The position numbers were made by a program, and so were the translations under genes. Below, one piece after another: positions 1 to 8,139 of a stretch of DNA of 64,000 nt. The notes under the pieces are model-generated. The model made no database searches, was not told the DNA's origin, and saw nothing but the letters and a program-made list of their open reading frames with translations. Source of the DNA: CBDCEG01 sp965215775 (GTDB taxonomy: Bacteria > Pseudomonadota > Gammaproteobacteria > Cardiobacteriales > Ostreibacteriaceae); the NCBI GenBank assembly GCA_965215775.1, contig CBDCEG010000019.1:140261-204260 (forward strand), read 5' to 3'. Within the stretch, counting starts at the first letter, position 1. Every line of letters starts with the position of its first letter.

Positions 1-45
1 TTAGGTGCTGATACAAAAAAACTAGTAAATACTAGAACTAAGTAA
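1..45 (+). CDS. C-terminal tail of an unidentified upstream gene (partial)
   Basis: An open frame entering the window runs for 14 codons and ends at a TAA at 43-45, reading LGADTKKLVNTRTK. A strong hairpin terminator follows 20 bases later, which supports this being a true gene end. The fragment is too short to identify. The gene upstream of secB varies between proteobacteria, so context does not decide it. Confidence 0.35.
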   Translation, partial: LGADTKKLVNTRTK

Positions 46-63
46 TATTAGTTAAGTTTTTTG

Positions 64-92
64 AAAAAGCCGCAATCATTTGCGGTTTTTTT
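64..92 (+). terminator. Rho-independent terminator upstream of secB
   Basis: A six-pair stem (CCGCAA with TTGCGG, loop TCAT) is extended by a flanking A run paired to a run of seven T. It closes the gene entering at the left edge and separates it from secB. Confidence 0.8.
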
Positions 93-127
93 ATTTGTAA
101 ATGTTTTATTTAAATGAGGAATGTGAA

Positions 128-601
128 ATGACTAAAAAAAAAGAAGTAGAGAAGAATACAAAGCCACAACAAATTTTTGAAATTAGAAAAATATATACTA
201 AAGATATTTCTTGTGAGTCTCCAAATACACCAGATATTTTCAGAAAAAATTGGGAGCCAGAAACAAATCTTAAAATTGTTACAGGTAGTAAGAGGCTTGA
301 TAAAGATGCGCCTGCGTATGAAGTTGTTGTTAAACTTACAGTTGAAACAAAAATAAAAGATGAAGTGGCTTATATAGCAGAAGTAGAGCAAGCTGGTGTT
401 TTTATAATTGAAGGTTTTGAGGAAGAAGTTAAAAATCATATAGCTGGAGCAACTGCACCAAATATACTTTTTCCATATATCTTAGAAAGTATGACTAGCC
501 TTTCTCAAAAAGCAGGGTTTCCACCAGTTGTATTAAATTTAGTTGATTTCAATGCTCTTTATCAAGACCAACTAAGACAAAAACAAGAAAGTAAGAAATA
601 A
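128..601 (+). CDS. secB: Protein-export chaperone SecB
   Basis: SecB is a cytosolic homotetrameric chaperone that holds preproteins unfolded and passes them to SecA at the SecYEG translocon. The 157-residue product has the usual SecB length and carries the family hallmark IRKIYTKDISCESPNTPDIF near residues 22-41, plus an acidic middle region and the ANILFPY-type segment (here APNILFPYILESM). I chose the ATG at 128 because GAGGA lies 7 bases upstream; the longer reading from 101 adds nine residues without a ribosome site. The charged Lys-rich N-terminus is longer than usual. SecB is typical of alpha-, beta- and gammaproteobacteria, so it helps place the organism. No grxC or gpsA partner is visible here. 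Confidence 0.95.
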   Translation: MTKKKEVEKNTKPQQIFEIRKIYTKDISCESPNTPDIFRKNWEPETNLKIVTGSKRLDKDAPAYEVVVKLTVETKIKDEVAYIAEVEQAGVFIIEGFEEEVKNHIAGATAPNILFPYILESMTSLSQKAGFPPVVLNLVDFNALYQDQLRQKQESKK

Positions 602-702
602 TAACTAAAAAATAAAAAAAAGATATTTTCGTTTTGAAAAAAATGAAAACTAAAGTAAAATAACCCGCTTATTAGATTTAGATTCTAATAAGTCATTAAA
701 AT

Positions 703-779
703 GGGACTTTAGCTCAGTTGGTTAGAGCGTCCGACTCATAATCGGCAGGTCCGCAGTTCGAGTCTGCGAAGTCCCACCA
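703..779 (+). tRNA. tRNA with CAU anticodon (Ile2 or elongator Met)
   Basis: A full cloverleaf can be drawn: acceptor GGGACTT paired perfectly to AAGTCCC, D arm GCTC/GAGC, anticodon loop CTCATAA, T arm CGCAG/CTGCG with loop TTCGAGT, and an encoded CCA at 777-779. The CAU anticodon means either elongator Met or the AUA-reading Ile2, whose wobble C is converted to lysidine by TilS. Initiator Met is excluded because the first acceptor pair is intact and the three GC anticodon-stem pairs are absent. The outermost anticodon-stem pair is a T-C mismatch. I cannot separate Met from Ile2 by eye. Confidence 0.93.
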
Positions 780-925
780 TTTTTTATTCTTCTTACTCCA
801 GCTATCTTTTAAAGCATTGCCATATCAGAAACATATTCAACCTGTTAGAAACAATTATATTAATTTTTTTATAATTAATTGTAAAACAAAACAACAATAA
901 ACCGCATTATGAAAAAAATAACATT

Positions 926-965
926 CCTGGTTTCTAAATCGAAGTGCAACTAAATTTTATTTTTA
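926..965 (+). repeat. Solitary left end of the IS30-family element
   Basis: 39 of 40 bases match the left terminus of the three IS30-family copies in this window (15410, 37731 on the other strand, 42311); the single difference is T for C in the TCTAAAyCG segment. No transposase or right end follows. This is therefore either a relic of a former insertion or an unrelated reuse of the end sequence. Confidence 0.8.
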
Positions 966-1043
966 TTAGCTCCATTTTTCATAATGGTATAAATCTTGGA
1001 TAATTCAATTTTCTCACCCAAAAGTAATACTTGGAGGTATGAA

Positions 1044-1150
1044 ATGAGTAAAGAGTCTGAAGTATATTTAAAAAAATAATAGTGAAAAATGAAGAGTTTA
1101 TTAAACATTCAGTGGAAGTGAATAAAAAGTTTGGAGATAAATTAGCGTAA
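1044..1150 (+). pseudogene. Possible degenerate small gene
   Basis: A strong GGAGG at 1033-1037 precedes ATG at 1044, giving MSKESEVYLKK before a stop. Shifting frame at the following A run continues as IVKNEEFIKHSVEVNKKFGD and on to a stop at 1148-1150. The charged composition and ribosome site suggest a real, broken short gene, but the length is too small for a firm statement and no family is recognised. Confidence 0.2.
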
Positions 1151-1394
1151 GTAAAATAAAGTTATTTAGATTTCAGTTATTATATTTACTTTAGGTTGCA
1201 AAATAGATCCACTTCATTCAATTGAAATAAGTAGTTATTTAAAAAAAACAATTAAAATTAGAGGTTAAAGTTCCTGTGGCATAGCCTTAAAATCACAAAC
1301 AATGTAATATTTTTGATACATATATTTAAAATATGGTAAAATTGGAATTTATTATTTTAAAAAAATATCTTTATGCAATTATTAAGGTGCTTAA

Positions 1395-2156
1395 ATGGTT
1401 AGATTACGCGGTTATTTATTATATATTTCAGTTTATATTGTGTTATTACTTTATTGGCCTATATCAGTTCTTGGCGGGGTTTTTTTGCCAGAAGCTCAAG
1501 CTTATAAAGTTGCCACATTTTGGGGTAGAATTGCTTTGATTATTTTGAAATATGTAGCTGGTGTAACTTGTCGAATTACATACGAAGAGGCTTTACCTAA
1601 GGGAGCAACAGTTGTTCTATCTAAACATCAATCAATACTAGATATTTTTGCTTTACTACCTGTTTTCAAACCCCAAAGCTGGGTTCTTAAGAGGGAGTTA
1701 TTTAGAATCCCTTTTTTTGGTTGGGCATTATGGGCTACAAAGCCAATAGCAATTGATAGAGCTGCTGGGCGAAAATCACTTATGGATATGATTACAATGG
1801 GAACAGAAAAGCTAAAAAAAGGTTATTCTGTAGTAATTTACCCTGAAGGAACTAGAAGTAAGCCTGGTAAAAAAGCAAAATATAAAACAGGAGGAGTTGC
1901 TCTTGCAAAACGAGCAGGCTTTGATATAACTCCTGTCGCACTTAATACTGGTCTTTTTTGGGATAAGAAAAAAGGACTGATAAATACAGGAACAATAGAT
2001 ATAATAATTGGTAAAAGAATATCAACAAAAGAAGGAACGACAAAAGAAATTTCAGATAAGGTTGAAGCTTGGATTGAAAAAAACTCTCTAGCAGTAACCC
2101 TTAACCACCCAAACTATATAGAAATGCAATCTCAAAATGAGGAAAAAAATGTTTAA
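1395..2156 (+). CDS. plsC: 1-acyl-sn-glycerol-3-phosphate acyltransferase (PlsC family)
   Basis: This enzyme acylates lysophosphatidic acid to phosphatidic acid at the inner membrane, a step of phospholipid synthesis. The 253-residue protein has a hydrophobic N-terminal anchor (about residues 8-30), the catalytic HX4D motif at His78-Asp83 (KHQSILD), and the acyl-acceptor motif YPEGTRS near residue 150, in the family order and spacing. The start at 1395 follows an AAGGTG ribosome site. Its 3' end overlaps the start of glyA by 8 bases, suggesting translational coupling. Several PlsC paralogues often exist in one genome, so the exact substrate preference is not certain. Confidence 0.88.
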   Translation: MVRLRGYLLYISVYIVLLLYWPISVLGGVFLPEAQAYKVATFWGRIALIILKYVAGVTCRITYEEALPKGATVVLSKHQSILDIFALLPVFKPQSWVLKRELFRIPFFGWALWATKPIAIDRAAGRKSLMDMITMGTEKLKKGYSVVIYPEGTRSKPGKKAKYKTGGVALAKRAGFDITPVALNTGLFWDKKKGLINTGTIDIIIGKRISTKEGTTKEISDKVEAWIEKNSLAVTLNHPNYIEMQSQNEEKNV

Positions 2157-3399
2157 AAAAGAAATGAAAATTAGTGATTTTGATCAAGATTTAGCCAAAG
2201 TAATAAATGCAGAAAATATTAGGCAAGAGCAACATATTGAACTAATAGCTTCTGAAAACTACACAAGCCCAAGAGTTTTGGAAGCACAAGGCTCTCAACT
2301 AACTAATAAATATGCCGAAGGCTACCCTGGGAAGCGTTATTACGGTGGTTGTAACTGTGTTGATATTGTAGAAGAACTTGCTATTGATAGAGCAAAAGAA
2401 TTATTTAATGCTGATTATGCAAATGTTCAACCACATTCTGGTTCTTCTGCTAATTTTGCAGTTTTTTTAGCACTTTTAGATGCTGGTGATACTGTTTTGG
2501 GAATGGGGCTTTCTGATGGTGGACATTTAACACATGGTTCTAAAGTTAGTTTTTCAGGAATTCAATATAATTCAATTCAGTATGGTGTTGATGATGATGG
2601 CTTTATTGACTATGACGAGCTAGAATTAATAGCCAAAAAATATAAACCTAAAATGATTATTGCAGGATTTTCAGCTTATTCTCAAGTTTTAGATTTTAAA
2701 AGATTTAGAGAAATTGCGGATGAAGTTGGTGCTTATCTATTTGCTGATATTGCTCATGTTGCTGGTCTTGTTGTTGCAGGTCTTTACCCAAATCCAGTTC
2801 CATTTGCAGATGTTGTAACAACAACAACACACAAAACATTGCGTGGACCAAGAGGCGGCTTAATACTTGCGAAATCTAATCCAGAAATTGAGAAAAAATT
2901 AAACTCTGCTGTTTTTCCAGGTAGTCAAGGTGGTCCTTTGATGCATGTGATTGCTGCTAAAGCTGTTGCATTTGCAGAAGCCTTAGAAGCTGATTTTAAA
3001 ACTTATCAAAAACAAGTTATTGAAAATGCAAAAGCAATGGAAGAAGTTTTTACTGAAAGAGGTGTAAATATGGTTTCTGGTGGGACTGAAAACCATTTGA
3101 TTTTGTTGGATTTAACTGAGAAAAAGCTAACAGGGAAAGTGGTAGATGCAGCTTTGGGGCAAGCTTATATTACGGTTAATAAAAATTCTGTCCCAAATGA
3201 TATTCAATCACCTTTTGTAACAAGTGGAGTTCGTATTGGAACACCAGCTATAACAACCCGTGGATTTAAAGAAGACCAAGCAAAACAAGTTGCAAATTGG
3301 ATTGTTGATATTATTGAAAATGTTACGGATGATATTTTAATTGCAGAAATCCGTAAAAAAGTTATAAACCTTTGTGAACAATTTCCTGTTTATAGTTAA
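2149..3399 (+). CDS. glyA: Serine hydroxymethyltransferase
   Basis: This PLP enzyme interconverts serine and glycine and loads tetrahydrofolate with a one-carbon unit. The 416-residue length matches the family. Diagnostic segments are IELIASENYTSPRVLEAQGS near the N-terminus, the NKYAEGYPGKRYYGGC substrate region, and TTTTHKTLRGPRGG, whose Lys (about residue 229) forms the PLP aldimine. GAGGA lies 5 bases before the ATG at 2149, which I prefer over the ATG at 2137. It is followed 46 bases later by nrdR, the common gammaproteobacterial glyA-nrdR arrangement. Confidence 0.97.
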   Translation: MFKKEMKISDFDQDLAKVINAENIRQEQHIELIASENYTSPRVLEAQGSQLTNKYAEGYPGKRYYGGCNCVDIVEELAIDRAKELFNADYANVQPHSGSSANFAVFLALLDAGDTVLGMGLSDGGHLTHGSKVSFSGIQYNSIQYGVDDDGFIDYDELELIAKKYKPKMIIAGFSAYSQVLDFKRFREIADEVGAYLFADIAHVAGLVVAGLYPNPVPFADVVTTTTHKTLRGPRGGLILAKSNPEIEKKLNSAVFPGSQGGPLMHVIAAKAVAFAEALEADFKTYQKQVIENAKAMEEVFTERGVNMVSGGTENHLILLDLTEKKLTGKVVDAALGQAYITVNKNSVPNDIQSPFVTSGVRIGTPAITTRGFKEDQAKQVANWIVDIIENVTDDILIAEIRKKVINLCEQFPVYS

Positions 3400-3445
3400 T
3401 TTATAAAATACTTCTGGGTAATAAATAAACATATGAAAATATAAT

Positions 3446-3895
3446 ATGAAATGTCCTTTTTGTAATGCTGAAAATACTAAAGTAGTTGATTCAAGGGAAA
3501 CTTCTGATAATAAAATCAGACGCAGGCGTGAGTGTGAAAATTGCCAAAAAAGATTTAGAACCTATGAGGTAATAGAATACTCATATCCTGCAATTATAAA
3601 ATCAGATAAAAGTAGGCAAACATTTGATATTAATAAAGTTAGAAAAGGAATAACTAAGGCAATTGAAAAACGCCCAGTTACAACAAAACAACTAGATTTT
3701 ATGCTTAGCGAAATAGAAACAGCAGTGCAAAAAATAGCTGATAAAGAAATACAATCGTCATTTATTGGGGAGCTTATTATGGCTGCTTTGAAAAAAATTG
3801 ACCAAGTTGCTTATGTTAGATTTGCCTCTGTTTATCGCTCATTTCAAGATATAAGCGAATTTTCTGATGAAATAAAACAGCTCAATAAAAAGTAG
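3446..3895 (+). CDS. nrdR: Transcriptional repressor NrdR
   Basis: NrdR represses ribonucleotide reductase operons in response to ATP/dATP. The 149-residue protein begins with a zinc ribbon (Cys3, Cys6, Cys30, Cys33) followed by the basic IRRRRECENC stretch, then an ATP-cone domain starting near residue 48 (YPAIIKSDKSRQTFDINKV). Length and order are those of the family. It sits just downstream of glyA in the same direction. The ribD gene that often follows nrdR is absent here. Confidence 0.97.
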   Translation: MKCPFCNAENTKVVDSRETSDNKIRRRRECENCQKRFRTYEVIEYSYPAIIKSDKSRQTFDINKVRKGITKAIEKRPVTTKQLDFMLSEIETAVQKIADKEIQSSFIGELIMAALKKIDQVAYVRFASVYRSFQDISEFSDEIKQLNKK

Positions 3896-4264
3896 GCAAC
3901 GCTAAAAGTAACAAACAAGGATAGACAATTGATTATTTTTTTAACTAATTAATCTAAATAAGAAAGTAGCTCTTTTTTTAGTTCAGCGGTTGTTTTCTAA
4001 GGTCTTGAAGCTCCTAGTCAGAACTCATTTGCTATTTGGGTTTTTCTAAGCTAACTTATTGTATGTTATCTTTTCAACGAGTAATAGCAAATTTACTGGA
4101 CTAGAAATTTCTTGATTTTATGATTTTCAGGTGCCACAAGCTAAAAATATATCCATGAAATTTAACTACTTTAGATTTATTATTACCAATTAAACCACCC
4201 CTTACATATTCCAATATTTATCTACATCAACTGTTATTACTGAATTAAATAAAACTAGCAAAAT
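3896..4264. other. Intergenic stretch without recognisable gene
   Basis: I checked both strands between nrdR and the sspA terminator and saw no sustained open frame, RNA fold or repeat shared with the rest of the window. It may contain decayed coding sequence, but nothing can be named. Confidence 0.5.
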
Positions 4265-4298
4265 AAAAAAGCCTAGGTTTGAAGCTAGGCTTTTTTTA
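4265..4298 (-). terminator. Terminator of the petABC-sspA run (bidirectional)
   Basis: AAAAAAGCCTAG and CTAGGCTTTTTT form an 11-12 pair stem around an 8-base loop, with an A run on one side and a T run on the other, so it works on both strands. It lies directly downstream of sspA. Confidence 0.88.
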
Positions 4299-4319
4299 AT
4301 AGATTTTGAAATTTAAAAG

Positions 4320-4976
4320 TTATTCAGGGTTTCTTCCCATTGGGTGTAATTCTCTTTCGTAGTCCGATAAGCTTTTTAAGAAGCCTTCTCTTTTAAACAT
4401 TCTCGTTGCATATGCTTTAATATTCTTAGTTGCTTGCTCTGGAAGAGCAATTTCAAAGTGTTGCAATCTCCAAAGAATTGGTAAAACAGCACAATCAAGT
4501 AAACTTATTGAACCATGCAATAAAAACTCACTTTCTTTAAACAAAGGAGAAAGAAGAGAAATACTATCTTTTAATTCTTTAGCTTTTTTCTTTCTTTTAT
4601 TTGCAGAAAGAGTATCGCTATCAAGCTCAGCTATTCTTGGATACCAAGTGTTTTCTACTTCATGAATTAATAATCTTAATCTTGCTCTGATTATTGGTTC
4701 AACTGGCATAAATGATGGGTGTGGAAATCTTTCATCTAAATATTCTGAAATAACTCTTTCGTTATATAAAACCATTCCTCTATCTACTAAAAATGGTATT
4801 TGTTCATTAGGGTTAATTTCCAACAAATCTTCTGCTAGTGGTTCACTTAAAGAAACAGTTATCATATCCGCTTCTACATCTTTCTCAGCAACCAATATTC
4901 TAATTCTATGGCTTTCTGCCGAACACGCGTCTGATATAACTGTTAATATTGATTTACTATTTGTTAATAAACTCAT
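4320..4976 (-). CDS. sspA: Stringent starvation protein A (GST-fold)
   Basis: SspA is a glutathione-S-transferase-fold protein without GST activity that binds RNA polymerase and adjusts transcription under stress. The 218-residue product has an N-terminal thioredoxin-like domain (ESHRIRILVAEKDV, then NEQIPFLVDRGMVLYNE, the cis-Pro strand) and a helical C-terminal domain with PILWRLQHFEI. GAGGAATTAA precedes the ATG. It follows petABC in the same direction after an imperfect hairpin, which is the usual gammaproteobacterial petABC-sspA layout; sspB, often next, is missing. Confidence 0.93.
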   Translation of the reverse strand: MSLLTNSKSILTVISDACSAESHRIRILVAEKDVEADMITVSLSEPLAEDLLEINPNEQIPFLVDRGMVLYNERVISEYLDERFPHPSFMPVEPIIRARLRLLIHEVENTWYPRIAELDSDTLSANKRKKKAKELKDSISLLSPLFKESEFLLHGSISLLDCAVLPILWRLQHFEIALPEQATKNIKAYATRMFKREGFLKSLSDYERELHPMGRNPE

Positions 4977-5078
4977 TTAATTCCTCTAATTTCGGGTTAA
5001 TCTTTATTTTCATTATTACTATTATTTTTGTAATAAGTGTTAAAACTATTTTAGGTAATAATAAAAATCTCAAAGTAA

Positions 5079-5110
5079 AAAAGCCCTGCTCGTTTGAGAA
5101 GGACTTTTTC
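5079..5110 (-). terminator. Hairpin between petC and sspA
   Basis: On the minus strand AAAAAGTCCT pairs with AGGGCTTTTT (one T-G wobble), followed by T residues. It would terminate or attenuate petABC transcripts before sspA. Confidence 0.65.
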
Positions 5111-5149
5111 TAAATTACTAAAATAAGTAATTTATATTTCTAAAAAGAG

Positions 5150-5905
5150 CTAATGTAAATCTTTCCAAAGTTCTTTTTTAAGTGCATAAAACACACCTGT
5201 CATAAGTAATAAGAATAATAAGATTTTCCAACCAACTCTATCAGCTTGTATTTTAGATGGATCACCAACATAATATAAAAAGTTTGATAAATCATAAACC
5301 ACTTCATTATATTCTTCTGCTGATAAAGAACCTTTAGAAATTGTCTTAAATCCAGTTAAGTGATGTTTCTTTTCTTTACCTTCTCCAACTGTCGTATAAG
5401 TAGCTTCTTTAACGCCTTCTAATCCAACTAAAACATGAGGCATACTCATATTTGGAAATAAAGAGTTATTTACTCCAGTTAAGCGACTATCATCGTCTTT
5501 GTAAAAAGCTTTTAAGTAATTATAAACAAAATCTTTTCCTTTATATTTACTAACAAGAGTTAAATCTGGTGGCGTTATACCAAACCAACCTGCAGATAAA
5601 TCTTTAGGCATTGCGGTTTTCATTTGCATTCCAACTTTCTGCCCAGTGAAAATTAACGTTTCTTTCACTTTTTTATCTGTCATTCCTGCATCTTTACCAA
5701 CTCTATTGTAGCGTTGGTATTTCAGCCCATGGCAAGATAAACAATAATCTACATAAAGTCTAGCTCCTTTTTGCAAAGATTCTTTGTTACCTAAATCTGG
5801 AGAAAAACTTTCATTAGGGTAGTGTTCGCCACCACCTGATGCTAGTAATAAAGAAGAAAAAGATAAACTTGCTAATATAACAACTTTTTTTATTGTATTT
5901 TTCAT
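5150..5905 (-). CDS. petC: Ubiquinol-cytochrome c reductase, cytochrome c1
   Basis: This is the membrane-anchored c-type cytochrome of the bc1 complex, passing electrons from the Rieske protein to soluble cytochrome c. A signal peptide covers about residues 1-22, the heme-binding CLSCH is Cys55-His59, and a C-terminal transmembrane helix (about 226-243, ILLFLLLMTGVFYAL) anchors it. A Met ligand candidate is in PNMSMPHVL. At 251 residues it is in the normal range for the proteobacterial subunit. Its ATG overlaps the petB stop in ATGA, so translation is probably coupled. Confidence 0.95.
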   Translation of the reverse strand: MKNTIKKVVILASLSFSSLLLASGGGEHYPNESFSPDLGNKESLQKGARLYVDYCLSCHGLKYQRYNRVGKDAGMTDKKVKETLIFTGQKVGMQMKTAMPKDLSAGWFGITPPDLTLVSKYKGKDFVYNYLKAFYKDDDSRLTGVNNSLFPNMSMPHVLVGLEGVKEATYTTVGEGKEKKHHLTGFKTISKGSLSAEEYNEVVYDLSNFLYYVGDPSKIQADRVGWKILLFLLLMTGVFYALKKELWKDLH

Positions 5906-7296
5906 TTTCCTATCCTCGCTGGCACTGGTTTTGTTTTTTCAATTTTTGGTAAAAACGGAAGCATTAATAAAAAGTATGCAAAGTAAAACACTGTGAAAAT
6001 TTGTCCTATTATAAGAGTTATAGGAGTTATTGATTTACCTCCTAAATATCCTAGAATTAAAAAAGCAATAACAAATAGTGTTGTCGCCACTTTGTATGAA
6101 GTTCCTCTAAAGCGAATTGATTTCACAGGAGAAGTATCCAACCAAGGTAAGAAAAATAGTATCTTAACTGCAGCAAACATTAATATAACACCTAAAGCTT
6201 TAGCGCCTATTAACTCAAACCCTAAAGCAGATATTAATAATATTATACCAAATACAGCTAACAAACCAGCTGCTACTTTTTTACCTGTTATTTTCGCAAA
6301 CATAACTCCCATAACACCTGATACAACAAATAGTATTCCTAAATAAGGGAATATTGCAGTAGTTGATACCCTAAGTATTGAATAAAAAGGACCAAAATAC
6401 CAAAGTGGAGCTATATGATCTGGCATTGCTATTGGGTTTGCTGGTATATAGTTAGGGGCTTCAATAAAATATCCTCCCATACTTGGTGCATAAAATACTA
6501 CAGCAAAAAATATCATTAAAAATATACCTAAAGCAACCGAATCTTTAGCTGTAACATAAGGGTGGAAAGGAATACCATCTTTTGGAACTCCATTTTCATC
6601 TTTAAAGTCTTTTATTTCAATGCCATCAGGATTATTTGAACCAACCTCGTGTAGAGCAATGATATGCGCCCCAACTAAACCAACTAATAATAAAGGAATT
6701 AAGGCAACATGCAATGAGAAGAATCTAGTTAAAGTAGCATCAGAAATACTAAAATCTCCTTTAATAAACTCAACTAAAGAATCTCCAACTACTGGAATAG
6801 TTTCAAACAAAGTTATTACAACACTTGCACCCCAAAAAGACATTTGACCGCCAGGAAGCATATAACCCAAGAAACCTTCAGTCATTAGCATTAAGAATAT
6901 AGCCATTCCTGATAACCATAGAAGCTCTCTAGGTTTTTTGAATGATCCATAAATTAAACCTCTAAACATATGCAAATATGCAACTATAAAGAAGAATGAA
7001 GCACCAGCTGTATGCATACGATACAATATGTAACCCCAGTTAACATCTCTATTTATAAATTGAATAGAGTCAAACCCTCTTTGAAATCCAGTCTCATAAA
7101 CCATAGCCAACCAAACACCTGTAAGTATCTGGCTCACTAATATAAAAATTCCAATAGATCCAAAAAAATACCAAAAATTCACATTTTTAGGAACATAGTA
7201 TTCTGTAATATGCTCACGCATCATTTTTGAAAGAGGAAATCTAGCATCAATCCAACCTAGCAGTCCTTTTTCTTCTGTTTTTTCTATATTTTTCAT
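5902..7296 (-). CDS. petB: Ubiquinol-cytochrome c reductase, cytochrome b
   Basis: Cytochrome b is the quinol-oxidising core of the bc1 complex in the inner membrane. The 464-residue protein has the eight-helix layout, with heme-ligand histidines in helix B (YRMHTAGASFFFIVAYLH) and helix D (FSLHVALIPLL to GAHIIALHEVGS), so it is the long fused form rather than the split b6/subunit IV type. The Qo-site PEWY motif reads PLWY here (APLWYFGPFYS). After the core the C-terminal portion has further hydrophobic helices. It starts at the A of the petA TAA (TAATG), a one-base overlap. Confidence 0.96.
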   Translation of the reverse strand: MKNIEKTEEKGLLGWIDARFPLSKMMREHITEYYVPKNVNFWYFFGSIGIFILVSQILTGVWLAMVYETGFQRGFDSIQFINRDVNWGYILYRMHTAGASFFFIVAYLHMFRGLIYGSFKKPRELLWLSGMAIFLMLMTEGFLGYMLPGGQMSFWGASVVITLFETIPVVGDSLVEFIKGDFSISDATLTRFFSLHVALIPLLLVGLVGAHIIALHEVGSNNPDGIEIKDFKDENGVPKDGIPFHPYVTAKDSVALGIFLMIFFAVVFYAPSMGGYFIEAPNYIPANPIAMPDHIAPLWYFGPFYSILRVSTTAIFPYLGILFVVSGVMGVMFAKITGKKVAAGLLAVFGIILLISALGFELIGAKALGVILMFAAVKILFFLPWLDTSPVKSIRFRGTSYKVATTLFVIAFLILGYLGGKSITPITLIIGQIFTVFYFAYFLLMLPFLPKIEKTKPVPARIGK

Positions 7297-7904
7297 TATG
7301 CTTCCTCCCCAATAATAACTAAGTCATCTGATAAAAATTTATGTGGAGGTATTGCTAAGTTTGTAGGAGCAGGAACTCCTTTAAAAACTCGCCCCGAATA
7401 ATCAAAATCAGAACCATGACAAGAGCAGTAGAACCCACCAAGCCAGTCTTTATGCCGTTTCTTGCCAGACACAGAAGTTGCGTCTTGTTGTATTGGAGCA
7501 CAACCTAAATGCGTGCAAACTCCTATCAAAACCATAATATCATCTCTTAGTTGTCTTTTTCCTTTTCCACCAGCAAGTGATTTTGGTAGCTCTCCTTTCT
7601 CTGATTTAGCATCTAATAAAACACCTTGTTTTTCAACCTCAGTAAGGGTCTTTTGCATATCTACGGTCATTCTAAGAATATAAATTACTTTACCACGCCA
7701 CAAAGCCTTTAGTTGCTTTCCTTTCTCAAGCTTAGTTATATCCATTTCTATGGGTGCACCAACGGCTTTTGCTTTTTCACTTGGAACCCAAGAACCGAGT
7801 AAAGGTAAAGCAAAAAGACCACTACCAACTGCACCAACAACGGCTGAAGCACCGACAAGCATTTTCCTACGCCCTGCGTCAACTTTGTTATTTTGAGAAG
7901 TCAT
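7296..7904 (-). CDS. petA: Ubiquinol-cytochrome c reductase, Rieske iron-sulfur subunit
   Basis: The Rieske [2Fe-2S] protein takes the first electron from ubiquinol. A twin-arginine-like RRKMLVGASAVVG (from Arg12) precedes the N-terminal anchor, in keeping with Tat insertion. Cluster motifs are CTHLGC (Cys130, His132, with Cys135 in the disulfide) and CSCHGS (Cys160, His163, with Cys162). The 202-residue length is standard. It is the first gene of petABC; TATAAT-like sequence lies on the minus strand in the 7905-8139 interval shared with the divergent pyk. Confidence 0.96.
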   Translation of the reverse strand: MTSQNNKVDAGRRKMLVGASAVVGAVGSGLFALPLLGSWVPSEKAKAVGAPIEMDITKLEKGKQLKALWRGKVIYILRMTVDMQKTLTEVEKQGVLLDAKSEKGELPKSLAGGKGKRQLRDDIMVLIGVCTHLGCAPIQQDATSVSGKKRHKDWLGGFYCSCHGSDFDYSGRVFKGVPAPTNLAIPPHKFLSDDLVIIGEEA

Positions 7905-8139
7905 ATTTTTAATCTCCTTATTTGTTAAATTAAACGAAAAAAGTATTTCTGACCAAACATTATACTCTTTATTTCAAAAAATATAACCCAATAATAACGA
8001 ATAAAACTATTTTTTTATAAAAGCATCATCATTTATAAATACCTTGTTTTCTGTATTCTAAAATTTACTTTTTTATTATATAATTTAATAGATTTAAATT
8101 TATAATTTTATAAACAATTTTTTAGGAGAACTAAATATT

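Larger units (their letters stand above)
780..1394. other. Gene-poor AT-rich interval with IS and gene debris
   Basis: This stretch between the tRNA and the plsC-like gene has no credible intact gene. It contains a 40-base copy of the IS30-family left end (926-965) and a short reading frame with a good ribosome site that dies after 11 codons (1044-1150). An ORF starting at 1333 is a shifted shadow of the acyltransferase start. The rest is AT-rich sequence in which I see nothing further. Confidence 0.6.

Noticed and set aside
1333..1539. 68-codon open frame overlapping the PlsC-like start
   Set aside because: It is a shifted reading of the acyltransferase 5' end, with no ribosome site or family match.
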